From: Verrucomicrobiota bacterium
Lineage (GTDB): Bacteria; Verrucomicrobiota; Verrucomicrobiia; CAIQCK01
Direction: 5' to 3'
Length of the DNA stretch: 64,000 nucleotides
Assembly (NCBI GenBank): GCA_026397915.1
Contig: JAPLTX010000047.1
Span: forward strand, 234,183 to 298,182
Below are positions 38,927 to 48,029 of the stretch, piece by piece; position 1 is the stretch's first letter; the number at the start of each line of letters is the position of its first letter. A model generated the notes under the pieces. It searched no databases. It had not been told where the DNA came from and saw only the letters and a program-made list of their open reading frames with translations. The position numbers were made by a program, and so were the translations under genes.

Positions 38927-39789
38927 GGTTTTGAAGGCGGTTGCGGCTGCTCGGTTTTGACGGCATCCAAGAACAGGGTTTCCAGCGTCGTCTGTGGATT
39001 CTCAACGCTAACCACGTTCGCGCCCCAATCCTCAACCCATTGAACAATCTGGGCACGCGCCGCTTCGGGCAGGTTTTCCACCGTGATACAAAGCCGTTTC
39101 TGGTCGCGCAAGAGATCGTCCACGCGGCCTTCGCGCACCTTGCGGCCCTGGTTCAGGATGCAGATGCGGTCGCACACATCCTGCACCTGCGTTAGCAGAT
39201 GCGAGCAGAGCAACACGGTCTTGCCCATCGCGCGCAACCGGATGATGAGGTCGCGGATTTCCTTCGAGCCGATCGGGTCCACACCGGCGGTGGGTTCGTC
39301 GAGCAACAGCAGTTGGGGATCATGGACCATTGCCTGTGCCAGGCCGATGCGCTGGAGCATGCCTTTTGAGTAACCGGCGAGCGGACGGCTTGCGGCGGTG
39401 GTGAGGCCGACGAGTTGGAGCAGATCGTCAACGCGTTTCGTAAGGGCGGCGCCGCGCATCCCGCAGAGGCGTCCATAAAACATGAGCGTCTCCGCGCCGG
39501 TGAGGAAGCGGTAGAAATACGGATTCTCCGGCAGGAAGCCGACGTGGAGTCGCGACACGACGGACGCGCACGATTTGCCGAAAATCTTTGCCTCGCCGGC
39601 GGTGGCGCGAATCAGTCCGAGCGCCAGTTTCAACGTCGTGCTCTTGCCGGAGCCGTTCGGACCGAGCAGGCCATAGACCTCGCCCGGCTCGACCTGCAAA
39701 TCCAGATGGTCCAGCGCCAGCACCGTCTCACGGCGCAAGCCAGTGCGGTAGCGCTTCGTCAGACCTTTGATTTCGATGGCGTGAGTCAC
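38923..39789 (-). CDS. ABC transporter ATP-binding protein
   Basis: 288 residues. Walker A GLLGPNGSGKSTTLKLALGL, signature-like GYSKGMLQRIGLAQAMVHDP, Walker B LLLLDEPTAGVDPIGSKEI and the switch His in VLLCSHLLTQVQDVC. Partner of the downstream permease; the C-terminal about 70 residues form the extra domain of exporter ATPases. Overlaps acylphosphatase by 4 nt. Confidence 0.92.
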   Translation of the reverse strand: MTHAIEIKGLTKRYRTGLRRETVLALDHLDLQVEPGEVYGLLGPNGSGKSTTLKLALGLIRATAGEAKIFGKSCASVVSRLHVGFLPENPYFYRFLTGAETLMFYGRLCGMRGAALTKRVDDLLQLVGLTTAASRPLAGYSKGMLQRIGLAQAMVHDPQLLLLDEPTAGVDPIGSKEIRDLIIRLRAMGKTVLLCSHLLTQVQDVCDRICILNQGRKVREGRVDDLLRDQKRLCITVENLPEAARAQIVQWVEDWGANVVSVENPQTTLETLFLDAVKTEQPQPPSKP

Positions 39790-40061
39790 AGTTGTATGGA
39801 AAAACTCCGGAACTCTCCGGTCGGTGTCTGCGATTCGATTGACTCGTGCCGAATGTAAGGCGCGAGGTCGCTGCTGCCGACGTGTTTGATGAAGCGGTTG
39901 AGTTCTTCCTCCTCACCTTCGATCACCATCTCGACGCGTCCGTCGTCGAGGTTGCGAACATAGCCGACGACATCAAAGCCGTGCGCGAGCTGCCGGACCG
40001 TATAACGGAACCCGACGCCCTGCACGCGGCCGGTGTAAATGACATGAGATCGCTTCAGCAT
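39786..40061 (-). CDS. acyP: acylphosphatase
   Basis: 91 residues from the ATG at 40061, the family length; an upstream ATG at 40103 adds 14 unconserved residues. Catalytic motif YTGRVQGVGFRYTVRQLAH contains the essential Arg, and GYVRNLDDGRVEMVIEGEEE the Asn. Hydrolyses carboxyl-phosphate bonds. First gene of the six-gene run. Confidence 0.9.
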   Translation of the reverse strand: MLKRSHVIYTGRVQGVGFRYTVRQLAHGFDVVGYVRNLDDGRVEMVIEGEEEELNRFIKHVGSSDLAPYIRHESIESQTPTGEFRSFSIQL

Positions 40062-40144
40062 GTTGTTTGCGGCAACGTTTGCCCGGAATACCGTCGTTTT
40101 CAATCAGACAGCAAACGCGGGGCGCTCGTTGCCTGCCGTTATAT

Positions 40145-40894
40145 CTATCGTTGCGGGCGCGGGCTTGTCGAGGGTTTATGCGAGGACGAAGATTGGCCGT
40201 CTTTGTTGTGCTGGAAGACCATCTGTTCTCTTTTTGCGCCATGCTGGCGAAGCAACTCGGCGGTGGCCCAAATCCCATACCGATCCGCGACGTCCAGTGG
40301 CGTGATGGCGTTTCCGGTTGGCAGGACGTCCGCTGTGGCTTTGGCATTCACGTCCGCATTGTGAGCGATCAACGTCTCGACCACTTCCTTGCTGCTCCAA
40401 AGCACCGCGTAATGCAGCGGCGTCCGACGATCGTGATCCGATGCGTTGACATCGGCTTTGTGCGCGAGCAACAACTCGACCAGTTCTTTGCTGTTCCGCC
40501 AGGCCGCCCAATGCAGCGGCGTATAACCGATGCTGTTCCGCGCGTTCACGTTGGCTTTGTTGCGCAGCAGCAGCTCGGCCATCGGTGTGTTGCGCCCATA
40601 AGCCGCCCAGTGCAGCGCCGTCCAGCCGGCATTGGCTTTGGCATTGACGTCGGCTTTGGCGGCGAGCAGCAGTTCAGCCAGTTCCAGGCTGCCCACCTGC
40701 ACCGCCACATGCAGCGGCGTGTCGCCCAGCAAGTCTGTCTCATTCACAAGGCCCGGTGTTTCGGTTAGCAACTGCTTGACCTTCGCCACGTTTCCGGCCC
40801 TGACAGCTTCGTGGATAGCCGTCCTCTTCACTGGTTCGCACGCCACGGCCGCGCAGAGCAGGATTGCCAGCAGGAAACTCTGATTGTTCATCAT
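40145..40894 (-). CDS. ankyrin-repeat lipoprotein
   Basis: 249 residues. Lipoprotein-type signal peptide (FLLAILLCAAVACEP, lipobox A-V-A-C). Then about six ankyrin repeats, e.g. DLLGDTPLHVAVQVGSLELA, AGWTALHWAAYGRNTPMAEL and SIGYTPLHWAAWRNSKELVE. Probably a periplasmic or outer-membrane protein-binding protein. No partner obvious. Confidence 0.88.
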   Translation of the reverse strand: MMNNQSFLLAILLCAAVACEPVKRTAIHEAVRAGNVAKVKQLLTETPGLVNETDLLGDTPLHVAVQVGSLELAELLLAAKADVNAKANAGWTALHWAAYGRNTPMAELLLRNKANVNARNSIGYTPLHWAAWRNSKELVELLLAHKADVNASDHDRRTPLHYAVLWSSKEVVETLIAHNADVNAKATADVLPTGNAITPLDVADRYGIWATAELLRQHGAKREQMVFQHNKDGQSSSSHKPSTSPRPQR

Positions 40895-41023
40895 AACCCG
40901 GTTGGAAACACTCTAGTGACACGGAACCGCAAAGTCACGCGCGACGCGGCATGAGCATCTACAAAAGGTTTGACCGCGTGATTGTGGAGGGCATGATGGC
41001 GCCGGCAACGAGAGGAAAACCGC

Positions 41024-41719
41024 ATGAGCACACCGAATGAACCACCACCAGTGCAACCCGCCGCGCCGAAGAAGCGCGGATGTTTTTTCTACGGATGCCT
41101 GACGACCATCAGCATCGTCGTTCTGTTGGTCATCGGCGTGGGTGGGATCAGTTATTACAGCCTGAGCAAGTTTACCAGTCTGGCCGTGGCATACACGGAC
41201 ACCAGTCCGATGCAGTTGCCGAAGGTCGAGGTGGAGCCGGCGGTTTACGCGGCGCTGCAAAAGCGCGTCAAGGAGTTCAAGGCCGCGATGGACGCGGGCA
41301 AATCTTCTCTGCTGATGCTGACGGCCGAGGAACTGAACGCGCTGGTCGCCGGTGACGCCAAGTCACAGTGGAAGGGTCGGGTCTGGTTTACAATCAAGGG
41401 CGGCAGCGTTGGGTGCCAGCTCAGCATGCCCCTCGATTCCGCGTCTGCGGTGCCGGGGATGAGCAAGCTGAAAGGTCGCTATCTCAACGGTTCCGCTGTG
41501 GTGCGGGCGACGATGGAAACGGGCACGCTGTTCGTCAGCCTCCAGTCGTTGGAGGTGAAGGGCAAGCCGCTGCCGGCGGAGATCCTGAACGCGATCCGTC
41601 GGGAGAACCTCGCCAAGAACGCCGCGAACGATCGCGATGTGGCGGCGTTCATTGATCGGCTGGCAAGCGTGGGCGTGCAAGACGACAAGCTGATCCTTGT
41701 TGGCAAGGTGGCGCGCTGA
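41024..41719 (+). CDS. single-pass membrane protein, unknown
   Basis: 231 residues. Pro-rich cytoplasmic start (PNEPPPVQPAAPKKRGCF), one membrane helix (TTISIVVLLVIGVGGISYYS), then an extracytoplasmic domain of about 180 residues with alternating strands; LTAEELNALVAGDAKSQWKG and KGRYLNGSAVVRATMETGTL are its clearest pieces. Not recognised as a named family. Confidence 0.6.
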   Translation: MSTPNEPPPVQPAAPKKRGCFFYGCLTTISIVVLLVIGVGGISYYSLSKFTSLAVAYTDTSPMQLPKVEVEPAVYAALQKRVKEFKAAMDAGKSSLLMLTAEELNALVAGDAKSQWKGRVWFTIKGGSVGCQLSMPLDSASAVPGMSKLKGRYLNGSAVVRATMETGTLFVSLQSLEVKGKPLPAEILNAIRRENLAKNAANDRDVAAFIDRLASVGVQDDKLILVGKVAR

Positions 41720-41827
41720 CAGAGCCGGGTTCGGCGTCGCGGCAACTTTGCGCTTGAGTGGCACGTTGCAGCGGCTACGCTGCCGTTGAACAGCGAAGTA
41801 AACGTTGTTGATTTCAGGAAACACGCT

Positions 41828-43198
41828 ATGAGCCAACATGCTTCGAATCCTCCCACCATGCCGCACGCTACGCGGCGCGAATTCATCAAGACCACCGGCC
41901 GGATCGCTGCGGCCTCGGCGCTTGCGGGCGTCGCGTTGCCGCACGTCCACGGCGCGGAAGACAACACCATCCGCCTCGCCATCATCGGCTGCGGTCCGCG
42001 CGGCAGCGGCGCGGTGGATCAGGCGCTCTCCTCGCCGAACGGTCCGTGCAAACTCGTTGCGATGGCCGATCTGTTCGAGGAGAAGCTCAAGAGGTCTTAC
42101 GATGCGCTCTCAAAACAGCATCCCGACAAGGTGGACGTGCCGCCGGAGCGCCGGTTCATCGGTTTCGATGCTTACAAGAAGGCGATGGACTGCCTGCGGC
42201 CGGGCACAGGCGACATCGCGATGTTGACGACGCGCGCGGCGTTCCGCCCGACGCACTTTCCGCACGCCGTCGCCAAGGGCTTGAACATCTTCATGGAGAA
42301 ATCGTTCGCGGCCGACGCGGGCGGCATCCAGCTTCTGCTTAAGACCAACGAAGCGGCGCTGGCCAAGGGCCTCAAGGTCGCCTGCGGTCTGCAATGCCGC
42401 CACTCGTCTGCGCGGCAGGCGCTCATCGCCGAGATGCGCGAGGGTGCGATGGGCGACATCACGTTCATCCGCGCCTACCGCATGCAGGCCGGCGGCATGA
42501 TGGGACCGCGCAAGCCCGACCCGAACGAGTTGCTCTGGCAAATCCGCCAGCCCGTCGCGGTCCTCTGGTCCAGCGGCGGCACGTGGATGGAAAACATGAT
42601 CCATCAGGTGGACGAGTGTTGTTGGATCAAGGACGCGTGGCCGGTCAGCGCGCACGGCATGGGCGGTCGCGTGCCGCAGAGCACCGATTGCGGCCAGAAC
42701 ATGGACACCTATTCCATCGAATACACCTTTGCCGACGGCGCGAAGGCGCTCGTGCAAGGCCGCTTCTGGTCGGGGTGCTACAACGAGTTCGCCACGTTCG
42801 CCCACGGCACCAAGTGCGCCGCGCAGTTCTCCGGCAACATCCATGCGCCGACGGTGATGATCTTCAAGGACCATCGAATTGATCGCGAGAACATCGCCTG
42901 GGAGCCTAAGAAGGAAGCGGGAAGCCCGTGGCAGGCGGAGTGGGACGATTACCTCGCCGCGATCCGCAAGAACCAGCCGTATAACGAGGTGAAGCGCGCC
43001 GCGCAGTCCAACCTCGTCGCCCTGATGGGTCGCGCCGCGGTCCACTCCGGTCGCATCGTCACGTGGGCCGAGGCGACCGCGTCTAAGTTCCGCTTCTGCG
43101 ACGTGGACGCGCTCACGCCAGAGAGCAAGCCGCCGTTCGTCCCCGATGCCCAAGGCCGCTACCCCGCGCCGATTCCCGGCAAGTGGACGGAGATCTGA
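41828..43198 (+). CDS. Tat-exported Gfo/Idh/MocA-family oxidoreductase
   Basis: 456 residues from the ATG at 41828 (AGGAAA upstream; upstream start 41786 rejected). Twin-arginine signal TRREFIKTTGRIAAASALAG. Rossmann fold NTIRLAIIGCGPRGSGAVDQ; conserved E-K region NIFMEKSFAADAGGIQLLL. Probably acts on a sugar derivative in the periplasm. First of three plus-strand genes (oxidoreductase, propeller, UroD-like) at 21 and 3 nt spacings, a likely operon for use of a modified carbohydrate. Confidence 0.88.
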   Translation: MSQHASNPPTMPHATRREFIKTTGRIAAASALAGVALPHVHGAEDNTIRLAIIGCGPRGSGAVDQALSSPNGPCKLVAMADLFEEKLKRSYDALSKQHPDKVDVPPERRFIGFDAYKKAMDCLRPGTGDIAMLTTRAAFRPTHFPHAVAKGLNIFMEKSFAADAGGIQLLLKTNEAALAKGLKVACGLQCRHSSARQALIAEMREGAMGDITFIRAYRMQAGGMMGPRKPDPNELLWQIRQPVAVLWSSGGTWMENMIHQVDECCWIKDAWPVSAHGMGGRVPQSTDCGQNMDTYSIEYTFADGAKALVQGRFWSGCYNEFATFAHGTKCAAQFSGNIHAPTVMIFKDHRIDRENIAWEPKKEAGSPWQAEWDDYLAAIRKNQPYNEVKRAAQSNLVALMGRAAVHSGRIVTWAEATASKFRFCDVDALTPESKPPFVPDAQGRYPAPIPGKWTEI

Positions 43199-43219
43199 GG
43201 CCCGGAACGTGGAGTTCGC

Positions 43220-44950
43220 CTGAAACGGATTGCCTTACTACTGGCAACGCTCGCGGTCGCACAGCAGACACTCGGCGGCGACACGCTCTACAACGGCATC
43301 GTCCTGTCCGATCCGTGGCCGCCGAAGATGGCGGAACTGACGCGCGAGCCGCTCGCCACGCCGCCGTATCTCATCTCGCCGCCGGCGGTCATTCCGATTG
43401 ACGTGGGGCGTCAGTTGTTCGTGGATGACTTCCTCATTGAGCGCACGACGCTGAAGCGCACGCATCACCTCGCGGCGTATCATCCGGCAAATCCCGTCCT
43501 GAAGCCGGAGAAACCTTGGGAAGGCAAAGGCGCTCGCGCGCGGGCGGGTGTGTTCAGCGATGGTGTCTGGTATGACCCGGCCGACAAGCTCTTCAAGTGC
43601 TGGTATTGGTCGTCCGTGAGTTCGGAGAAGCCGTTGCGTGGGTATACTTGCTACGCGACGAGCCGCGACGGCGTGCGTTGGGAGAAGCCGTCGCTCGATG
43701 TCGTCGTCGGCACGAACGTTGTCCTCCACGACGACCCGGAAGCGTGGCGCAACTCGAACACGGTTTGGCTCGACCTTGAAGAGAAGGATTCGCAGCGCCG
43801 GTTCAAGATGTTCCGCGTCGTCTGCGAGGAGAAGATGGTCAACGGCAAGAAGCAGAGTCCGAAGAAGATTAAGATTCACTTCTCGCCCGACGGCATCCAC
43901 TGGAAGCTCGCCGGCACCAGCGATGATTGCGGTGACCGCACGACGGTGTTCTACAATCCGTTCCGCAAGACGTGGGTCTTCGGCCTGCGCAGCAGCGGCA
44001 AGGAAGTCAGTCGGTGTCGCGCCTATGTTGAGAGCGCCGACGCGCTCTGCACCACCAAGTGGGACAGGCAGCCGACCTATCGCAAGGAATGGATTGGCGC
44101 CGACCGTCTCGACCCCGACCGCTCCGATCTCGAACTGCGCCGCATCCCGGAGCGGCCGTGGGACCTCGTGCCGTCGCAGCTCTACAACCTCGACTGCGTT
44201 GCCTACGAGAGCCTGATGCTCGGCTGCTTCTCGATCTGGCGCGGCCATCCCGCCGATAAGGTCAAGCGGCCGAAGATTAACGAAGTCTGCATCGGTTTCA
44301 GCCGCGACGGGTTCCACTGGACGCGGCCAGACCGGCGCACGTTCTGTCCGGTGTCGGAGAAGAAGGAGGACTGGAACTTCGGCAACGTGCAGTCGGCGGG
44401 CGGCTGCTGTCTCGTCGTGGGCGACAAACTCTACTTCTACGTCGGCGGCGCGGGCTTCCACGACGGCAGTTTCCACGCGGACCCGTCGTTCACGGGGCTG
44501 GCCGTGCTGCGGCGCGACGGTTTCGCCTCAATGGACGCAGGCGCAGATGAAGGCGTGCTCAGCACGCGCAAGCTGGCCTTCAACGGCCGGCATTTGTTCG
44601 TAAATAGCGATTGCTCAAGAGGCCGGCTGCTCGCCGAGGTATTGGACGCGGACGACAACGTCATCGCGCCATTCACGCGCGAGAACTGTGAGCCGATTAG
44701 CGCCGACAGCACAATCCAGCCGGTGAAGTGGAAAGGCGGTGGCGACCTGTCTGCGCTACGAGGCAAACCCGTTCGCTTCCGCTTTCATCTGACGCAGGGT
44801 TCGCTCTACTCGTTTTGGGTCAGCCCGACGACGACCGGCGAAAGCCGTGGTTACGTCGCGGCAGGCGGGCCGGGGTTCACCGGCGCCACCGATACAGTTG
44901 GTGTTACTGCCTACCGGTCGGCGAAAACAGTTGGTTTAACCCGTCATTGA
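43220..44950 (+). CDS. secreted beta-propeller (GH32/43-like) protein with probable CTG start
   Basis: About 576 residues. The conserved body is open from 43328 (ATG), but the same frame runs upstream without a stop to CTG at 43220, 5 nt after GGAG, and encodes a clean signal peptide (KRIALLLATLAVAQQ, counting the CTG as Met). ATT at 43229 is another possibility. Repeated blades with Asp/Trp (GVWYDPADKLFKCWYWSS; KIHFSPDGIHWKLAGTS; GFSRDGFHWTRPDRRT) look like a five-bladed propeller of glycosidase clan GH-F/J type. Activity unproven. Confidence 0.7.
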   Translation: MKRIALLLATLAVAQQTLGGDTLYNGIVLSDPWPPKMAELTREPLATPPYLISPPAVIPIDVGRQLFVDDFLIERTTLKRTHHLAAYHPANPVLKPEKPWEGKGARARAGVFSDGVWYDPADKLFKCWYWSSVSSEKPLRGYTCYATSRDGVRWEKPSLDVVVGTNVVLHDDPEAWRNSNTVWLDLEEKDSQRRFKMFRVVCEEKMVNGKKQSPKKIKIHFSPDGIHWKLAGTSDDCGDRTTVFYNPFRKTWVFGLRSSGKEVSRCRAYVESADALCTTKWDRQPTYRKEWIGADRLDPDRSDLELRRIPERPWDLVPSQLYNLDCVAYESLMLGCFSIWRGHPADKVKRPKINEVCIGFSRDGFHWTRPDRRTFCPVSEKKEDWNFGNVQSAGGCCLVVGDKLYFYVGGAGFHDGSFHADPSFTGLAVLRRDGFASMDAGADEGVLSTRKLAFNGRHLFVNSDCSRGRLLAEVLDADDNVIAPFTRENCEPISADSTIQPVKWKGGGDLSALRGKPVRFRFHLTQGSLYSFWVSPTTTGESRGYVAAGGPGFTGATDTVGVTAYRSAKTVGLTRH

Positions 44951-44953
44951 GGA

Positions 44954-45961
44954 ATGCCGATGACCTCCCAGGAAATCGTCCGTCGCGCCATCAAGTTCCA
45001 GACGCCGCCGAGGCTGCCGTTCTGGCAGCATTGGAACCACAAGATGCCCGGCTTCCCCGATGACGTCTGCAACATCTGGGAGATGGACCGCGCCGAGGCG
45101 GGCTGGTTCTTTGACAACGCCGTCATGGACGACTGGGGTTGCGGCTGGAGCAGCACCGAACTGAAGAACATTGGCCAGGTGACGCAGTGGCCGCTCGCCG
45201 ACTGGGCCGCGCTCGACCGCTACCGCCCGCCGAACCCGCGCAACCCGTTCTACTACGACCGGCTCGGCCCGCTGATTGACGGGGCAGGGGATCGCTACGT
45301 GGCGTTGACGGCGCACAACCTCCTCTTCTCCCGGCTGCACAAGCTGCGCGGCTTCGCGGCGACGATGGAGGATTTCTACGCCGAGCCGGACCGCATTCAC
45401 CGCGTGCTGGACATGATCGTGGACTTCAAGCTCCAACAGTGCGACGAACTGCGCCGCCGCTTCGGCGACCGCATCCACGGGCTGTTCGTTGCCGACGACT
45501 GGGGGACGCAGGAGGGGCCGTTCGTGAGCCGCAAGACCTTCGACGAGTTCTTCGCGCCGCGCTATCGCGCCATCTTCAAGGCCATCCACGACTGCGGCTG
45601 GCACGTCATTCTCCACAGTTGCGGGCGGATCAACCCCTTCGTGCCGGCGTTCATCGAGCTGGGCGTGGACGTGCTGAACATGCAGCAATCGCGCAGCTAC
45701 GGCATCGAGGAGTTCGGCGCGCAATTCCGCGGCAAGATTTGTTTCCTCGCCACCGTGGACATCCAGACGACGATGCCGCGCGGCAACGAAGCCGAAATCC
45801 GCGACGAAGCCCGCCTCTTGGTGAAGCACTGGTCCACCCCGCAGGGCGGCTTCATCGCGTTCGACTACGGCGCATGGGAAGCGTTGGGCGTGCGACCGGA
45901 GATGCCGCGTGTCATGTTCGACGAGTTTTTCAGACTAAGTCGCGGAGCGACACCGATGTAG
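44954..45961 (+). CDS. uroporphyrinogen-decarboxylase-family protein
   Basis: 335 residues, start 3 nt after the propeller gene. MTSQEIVRRAIKFQTPPRLP is the family N-terminus; VADDWGTQEGPF, WHVILHSCGRINPFVPAFIE and GVDVLNMQQSRS follow the UroD barrel with a His/Cys pair. Methyltransferase-like or uncharacterised relative of HemE, frequent in Planctomycetes and Verrucomicrobia next to sugar oxidoreductases. Its TAG stop (45959-45961) lies inside a TGTAG repeat. Confidence 0.8.
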   Translation: MPMTSQEIVRRAIKFQTPPRLPFWQHWNHKMPGFPDDVCNIWEMDRAEAGWFFDNAVMDDWGCGWSSTELKNIGQVTQWPLADWAALDRYRPPNPRNPFYYDRLGPLIDGAGDRYVALTAHNLLFSRLHKLRGFAATMEDFYAEPDRIHRVLDMIVDFKLQQCDELRRRFGDRIHGLFVADDWGTQEGPFVSRKTFDEFFAPRYRAIFKAIHDCGWHVILHSCGRINPFVPAFIELGVDVLNMQQSRSYGIEEFGAQFRGKICFLATVDIQTTMPRGNEAEIRDEARLLVKHWSTPQGGFIAFDYGAWEALGVRPEMPRVMFDEFFRLSRGATPM

Positions 45962-46058
45962 GCCACGTGCCCTCACGCGGCGAGGGGAGGAAGGCCCGCT
46001 AAACACGCGAACAAACGCTAAAGGAAAACCTTTAGTTTGTTTCGCGTGTTTAGCGGGC
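45957..46058. terminator. TGTAG palindrome and 30-bp-arm hairpin between convergent genes
   Basis: 45957-45982 is a TGTAG repeat with CGCG stem and CCCT loop. 45994-46058 is a large hairpin: the left arm GCCCGCTAAACACGCGAA and its near-exact complement at the right, with an AAAA loop and about 30-bp arms. It lies between two converging genes, so likely a bidirectional terminator. The same arm string recurs at 49427-49442, so it is also a dispersed repeat. Confidence 0.65.
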
Positions 46059-46142
46059 AAAATTCATCCATGGGTTCATCCATTCGACATGTTCAAGACG
46101 CCGGTGTTGTTCCAGAGGGCACCGGCGATGCCGGGCAATGAA

Positions 46143-46799
46143 CTACTTCTTGTAAACCGGAGCATTCGGAATGGTGGACCTCGGCACTATCTTACCCTTT
46201 CCGGCAACTTCAACGAGTTCGATGCGGTAGAAGATCATCGGACTGCTCCTCGAGCCAAGACCGAGGAGACGATTGTCTCTCATGTTCCACGGTGCGCCTA
46301 CTCCAAGATCCTTGTAATCTGTCTTCCGCTGAGAGATGAGCTTGCTGCCAAGATAAGCCTTAACGCCATCGCGGCGGACAGAAACCACTGAAACGTATCG
46401 CTGGTCATTCTTTAGGCATTCTCTATTCAAGACAGTCGTCGGATTGCTGTTTGCTTTGGCTCCGTTGATCTCGCCAAATCCCATAACGGTGTTGTCCCAA
46501 GCGCCAATCTGCCAGTAGAACAACCGTCCTGCCTTTGCCAGGAATTGCACCACTTCACCCCCGCCCTTTTTTCGGGCGAAGCTAATTCGAAAGTCGTATT
46601 CCTCTGGCGGCTCATAGGGAATATGGATGCGCGCTTCTTTAGTATCATCTGAAATTAGTGAGTTATTCTCCAGACGCCATTCGCCTGCGACGGCATCCGT
46701 CTTTGGATCTATCAACTCCATGAGGTCTATGGTTCGTGACCAAGCAGGGCTGACAAACGACAGTGCGGTAACGATTGCAAGGAAGGCTATACGTTTCAT
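46143..46799 (-). CDS. secreted protein of unknown function (MKRI type)
   Basis: 218 residues from the ATG at 46799. Signal peptide KRIAFLAIVTALSFVSPAWS. The mature part has DPKTDAVAGEWRLENNSLIS and YDFRISFARKKGGGEVVQFL, then NMRDNRLLGLGSRSSPMIFY, a beta-sandwich look like LamG/DUF1080-type domains. Function unknown. Promoter and upstream palindromes resemble those of 32604 and 47967. Confidence 0.6.
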   Translation of the reverse strand: MKRIAFLAIVTALSFVSPAWSRTIDLMELIDPKTDAVAGEWRLENNSLISDDTKEARIHIPYEPPEEYDFRISFARKKGGGEVVQFLAKAGRLFYWQIGAWDNTVMGFGEINGAKANSNPTTVLNRECLKNDQRYVSVVSVRRDGVKAYLGSKLISQRKTDYKDLGVGAPWNMRDNRLLGLGSRSSPMIFYRIELVEVAGKGKIVPRSTIPNAPVYKK

Positions 46800-46827
46800 G
46801 TGTTTCCTCCGTGAGATGACGCGGCGA

Positions 46828-46855
46828 ATTATAGGGCAATTATTGTGCATGACAA
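46828..46855 (-). promoter_or_regulatory. sigma70-type promoter, TTGTCA-16-TATAAT
   Basis: rc of 46850-46855 is TTGTCA and of 46828-46833 is TATAAT with a 16-nt spacer, about 28 nt before the ATG at 46799. Confidence 0.7.
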
Positions 46856-46861
46856 GGTCGT

Positions 46862-47060
46862 TGTAGGCCACGTCCCCGACGTGGCGGTTGTAGGGTCGGC
46901 CGTCTCGGCCGAGCAGCCGTAGCGGTTTGAATCCTGTTCTTGTATCAGACACAACTCGTCGGCCGAGACGGCCGACCCTACAAGACATTCGGGCGAGACG
47001 CCCGACTCTACAACTCGCTCATCGGCGCAGCGCGCTGATCAACTCATTCAACTTCGCCCA
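46862..47060 (-). repeat. composite cluster of TGTAG palindromes with gene-end fragment
   Basis: Copies at 46862-46886 (GGCCACG), 46889-46912 (TCGGCCG), 46959-46982 (reverse TCGGCCG) and 46989-47012 (reverse TCGGGCG), linked by a conserved spacer with GGTTTGAATCCTGT. 47015-47060 on the minus strand encodes KLNELISALRR and TGA, matching 13810-13880. Confidence 0.75.
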
Positions 47061-47064
47061 CGTC

Positions 47065-47967
47065 TCACTTCTCGATGGTGGGTCGCACGCCGCAGCAGAC
47101 TCTGAAACCAAAATGGTTGGCGGCGGAAATGGGGCTGGAACTCGTGCGCGTCGCGCAGCGTTCAAAGCCATTGAACTGACTCCACGCCCCGCCCTTTCGC
47201 ACACAGGCACCGGGATTGCCCTTGTAACAACCCGCATGGCCGCCTTTGCGATCATAATCATCGAGGCACCATTCCCACACGTTGCCCAGCATGTCGGCCA
47301 AGCCAAACTTGTTCCGGCCGCGCGTGCCGAAAGAGTCCACCAGCGCTTCATACTCTTGACCGTCCTCGGCGCCATACCAGTTCAACCGCCGCGCGCCGTC
47401 GGCGGGATTGTCGCCCCACCAGAACTTCGTCTGCTCCTGTCCCGCGCGGCAGGCGTATTCCCACTCCGCTTCCGTGGGCAGGCGATACTCCATGTCGGGC
47501 GGCAGCTTGCGCGCCTTCCGCTCGGTCTTTGTCAGCCAATCGCAGTAAGCCACCGCGTCGTTCCAACTGATCCAACACACGGCATGGTGATCCTTGGGCC
47601 TCACGTCTTGCCGCGGCTCGCGCCAGTTGCGTATCTTCTTCGCCCTTTCCGCGTCGGTGATGTATCGGGTGAAGTCAACGAACTTCTGCCATTGCCTCAC
47701 TGTCAACTCCGTCCGTCCCAACCAGAAGCCGTGAGGGACCTTCACCGGTCGCGGTTCGCCCTCCGGGTTGCTGCAAGTATGATTGCATCCCTGGTAATCG
47801 GCCCAAGCTTTTTCCTTCGTGGTGCTGCCCATCATGAACTCCCCCGGCGGAATCCAGACCAGTGCTATGCCGGTGGAGCTGGTCATAGTCTTCTGTTGGG
47901 CGAGAAGCGGTGCGGCGGTGACAAATGAGAGGGCGGCGGCGAGGATAACGAGGTTGATTCGTTTCAT
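47065..47967 (-). CDS. secreted SUMF1/FGE-sulfatase-domain protein
   Basis: 300 residues from the ATG at 47967 (MKRINLVILAAALSFVTAAP signal). A single FGE-like domain: ALVWIPPGEFMMGSTTKEKA, CWISWNDAVAYCDWLTKTER, YRLPTEAEWEYACRAGQEQT and GFRVCCG at the end. The central Cys is in NGFERCATRTSSSP. Related to the 32604 gene but without its C-terminal domain; a paralogue pair. Function likely not formylglycine generation; no sulfatase in the window. Confidence 0.8.
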   Translation of the reverse strand: MKRINLVILAAALSFVTAAPLLAQQKTMTSSTGIALVWIPPGEFMMGSTTKEKAWADYQGCNHTCSNPEGEPRPVKVPHGFWLGRTELTVRQWQKFVDFTRYITDAERAKKIRNWREPRQDVRPKDHHAVCWISWNDAVAYCDWLTKTERKARKLPPDMEYRLPTEAEWEYACRAGQEQTKFWWGDNPADGARRLNWYGAEDGQEYEALVDSFGTRGRNKFGLADMLGNVWEWCLDDYDRKGGHAGCYKGNPGACVRKGGAWSQFNGFERCATRTSSSPISAANHFGFRVCCGVRPTIEK

Positions 47968-47994
47968 GGTTTCCTCCGTGAGATAACGCGGCTG

Positions 47995-48023
47995 ATAATA
48001 CGGCGTGCCATGTAGGGTGACAA
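47995..48023 (-). promoter_or_regulatory. sigma70-type promoter, TTGTCA-17-TATTAT
   Basis: rc of 48018-48023 is TTGTCA and of 47995-48000 is TATTAT, spacer 17 nt, about 28 nt before the ATG at 47967. Confidence 0.65.
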
Positions 48024-48029
48024 GCTTGC

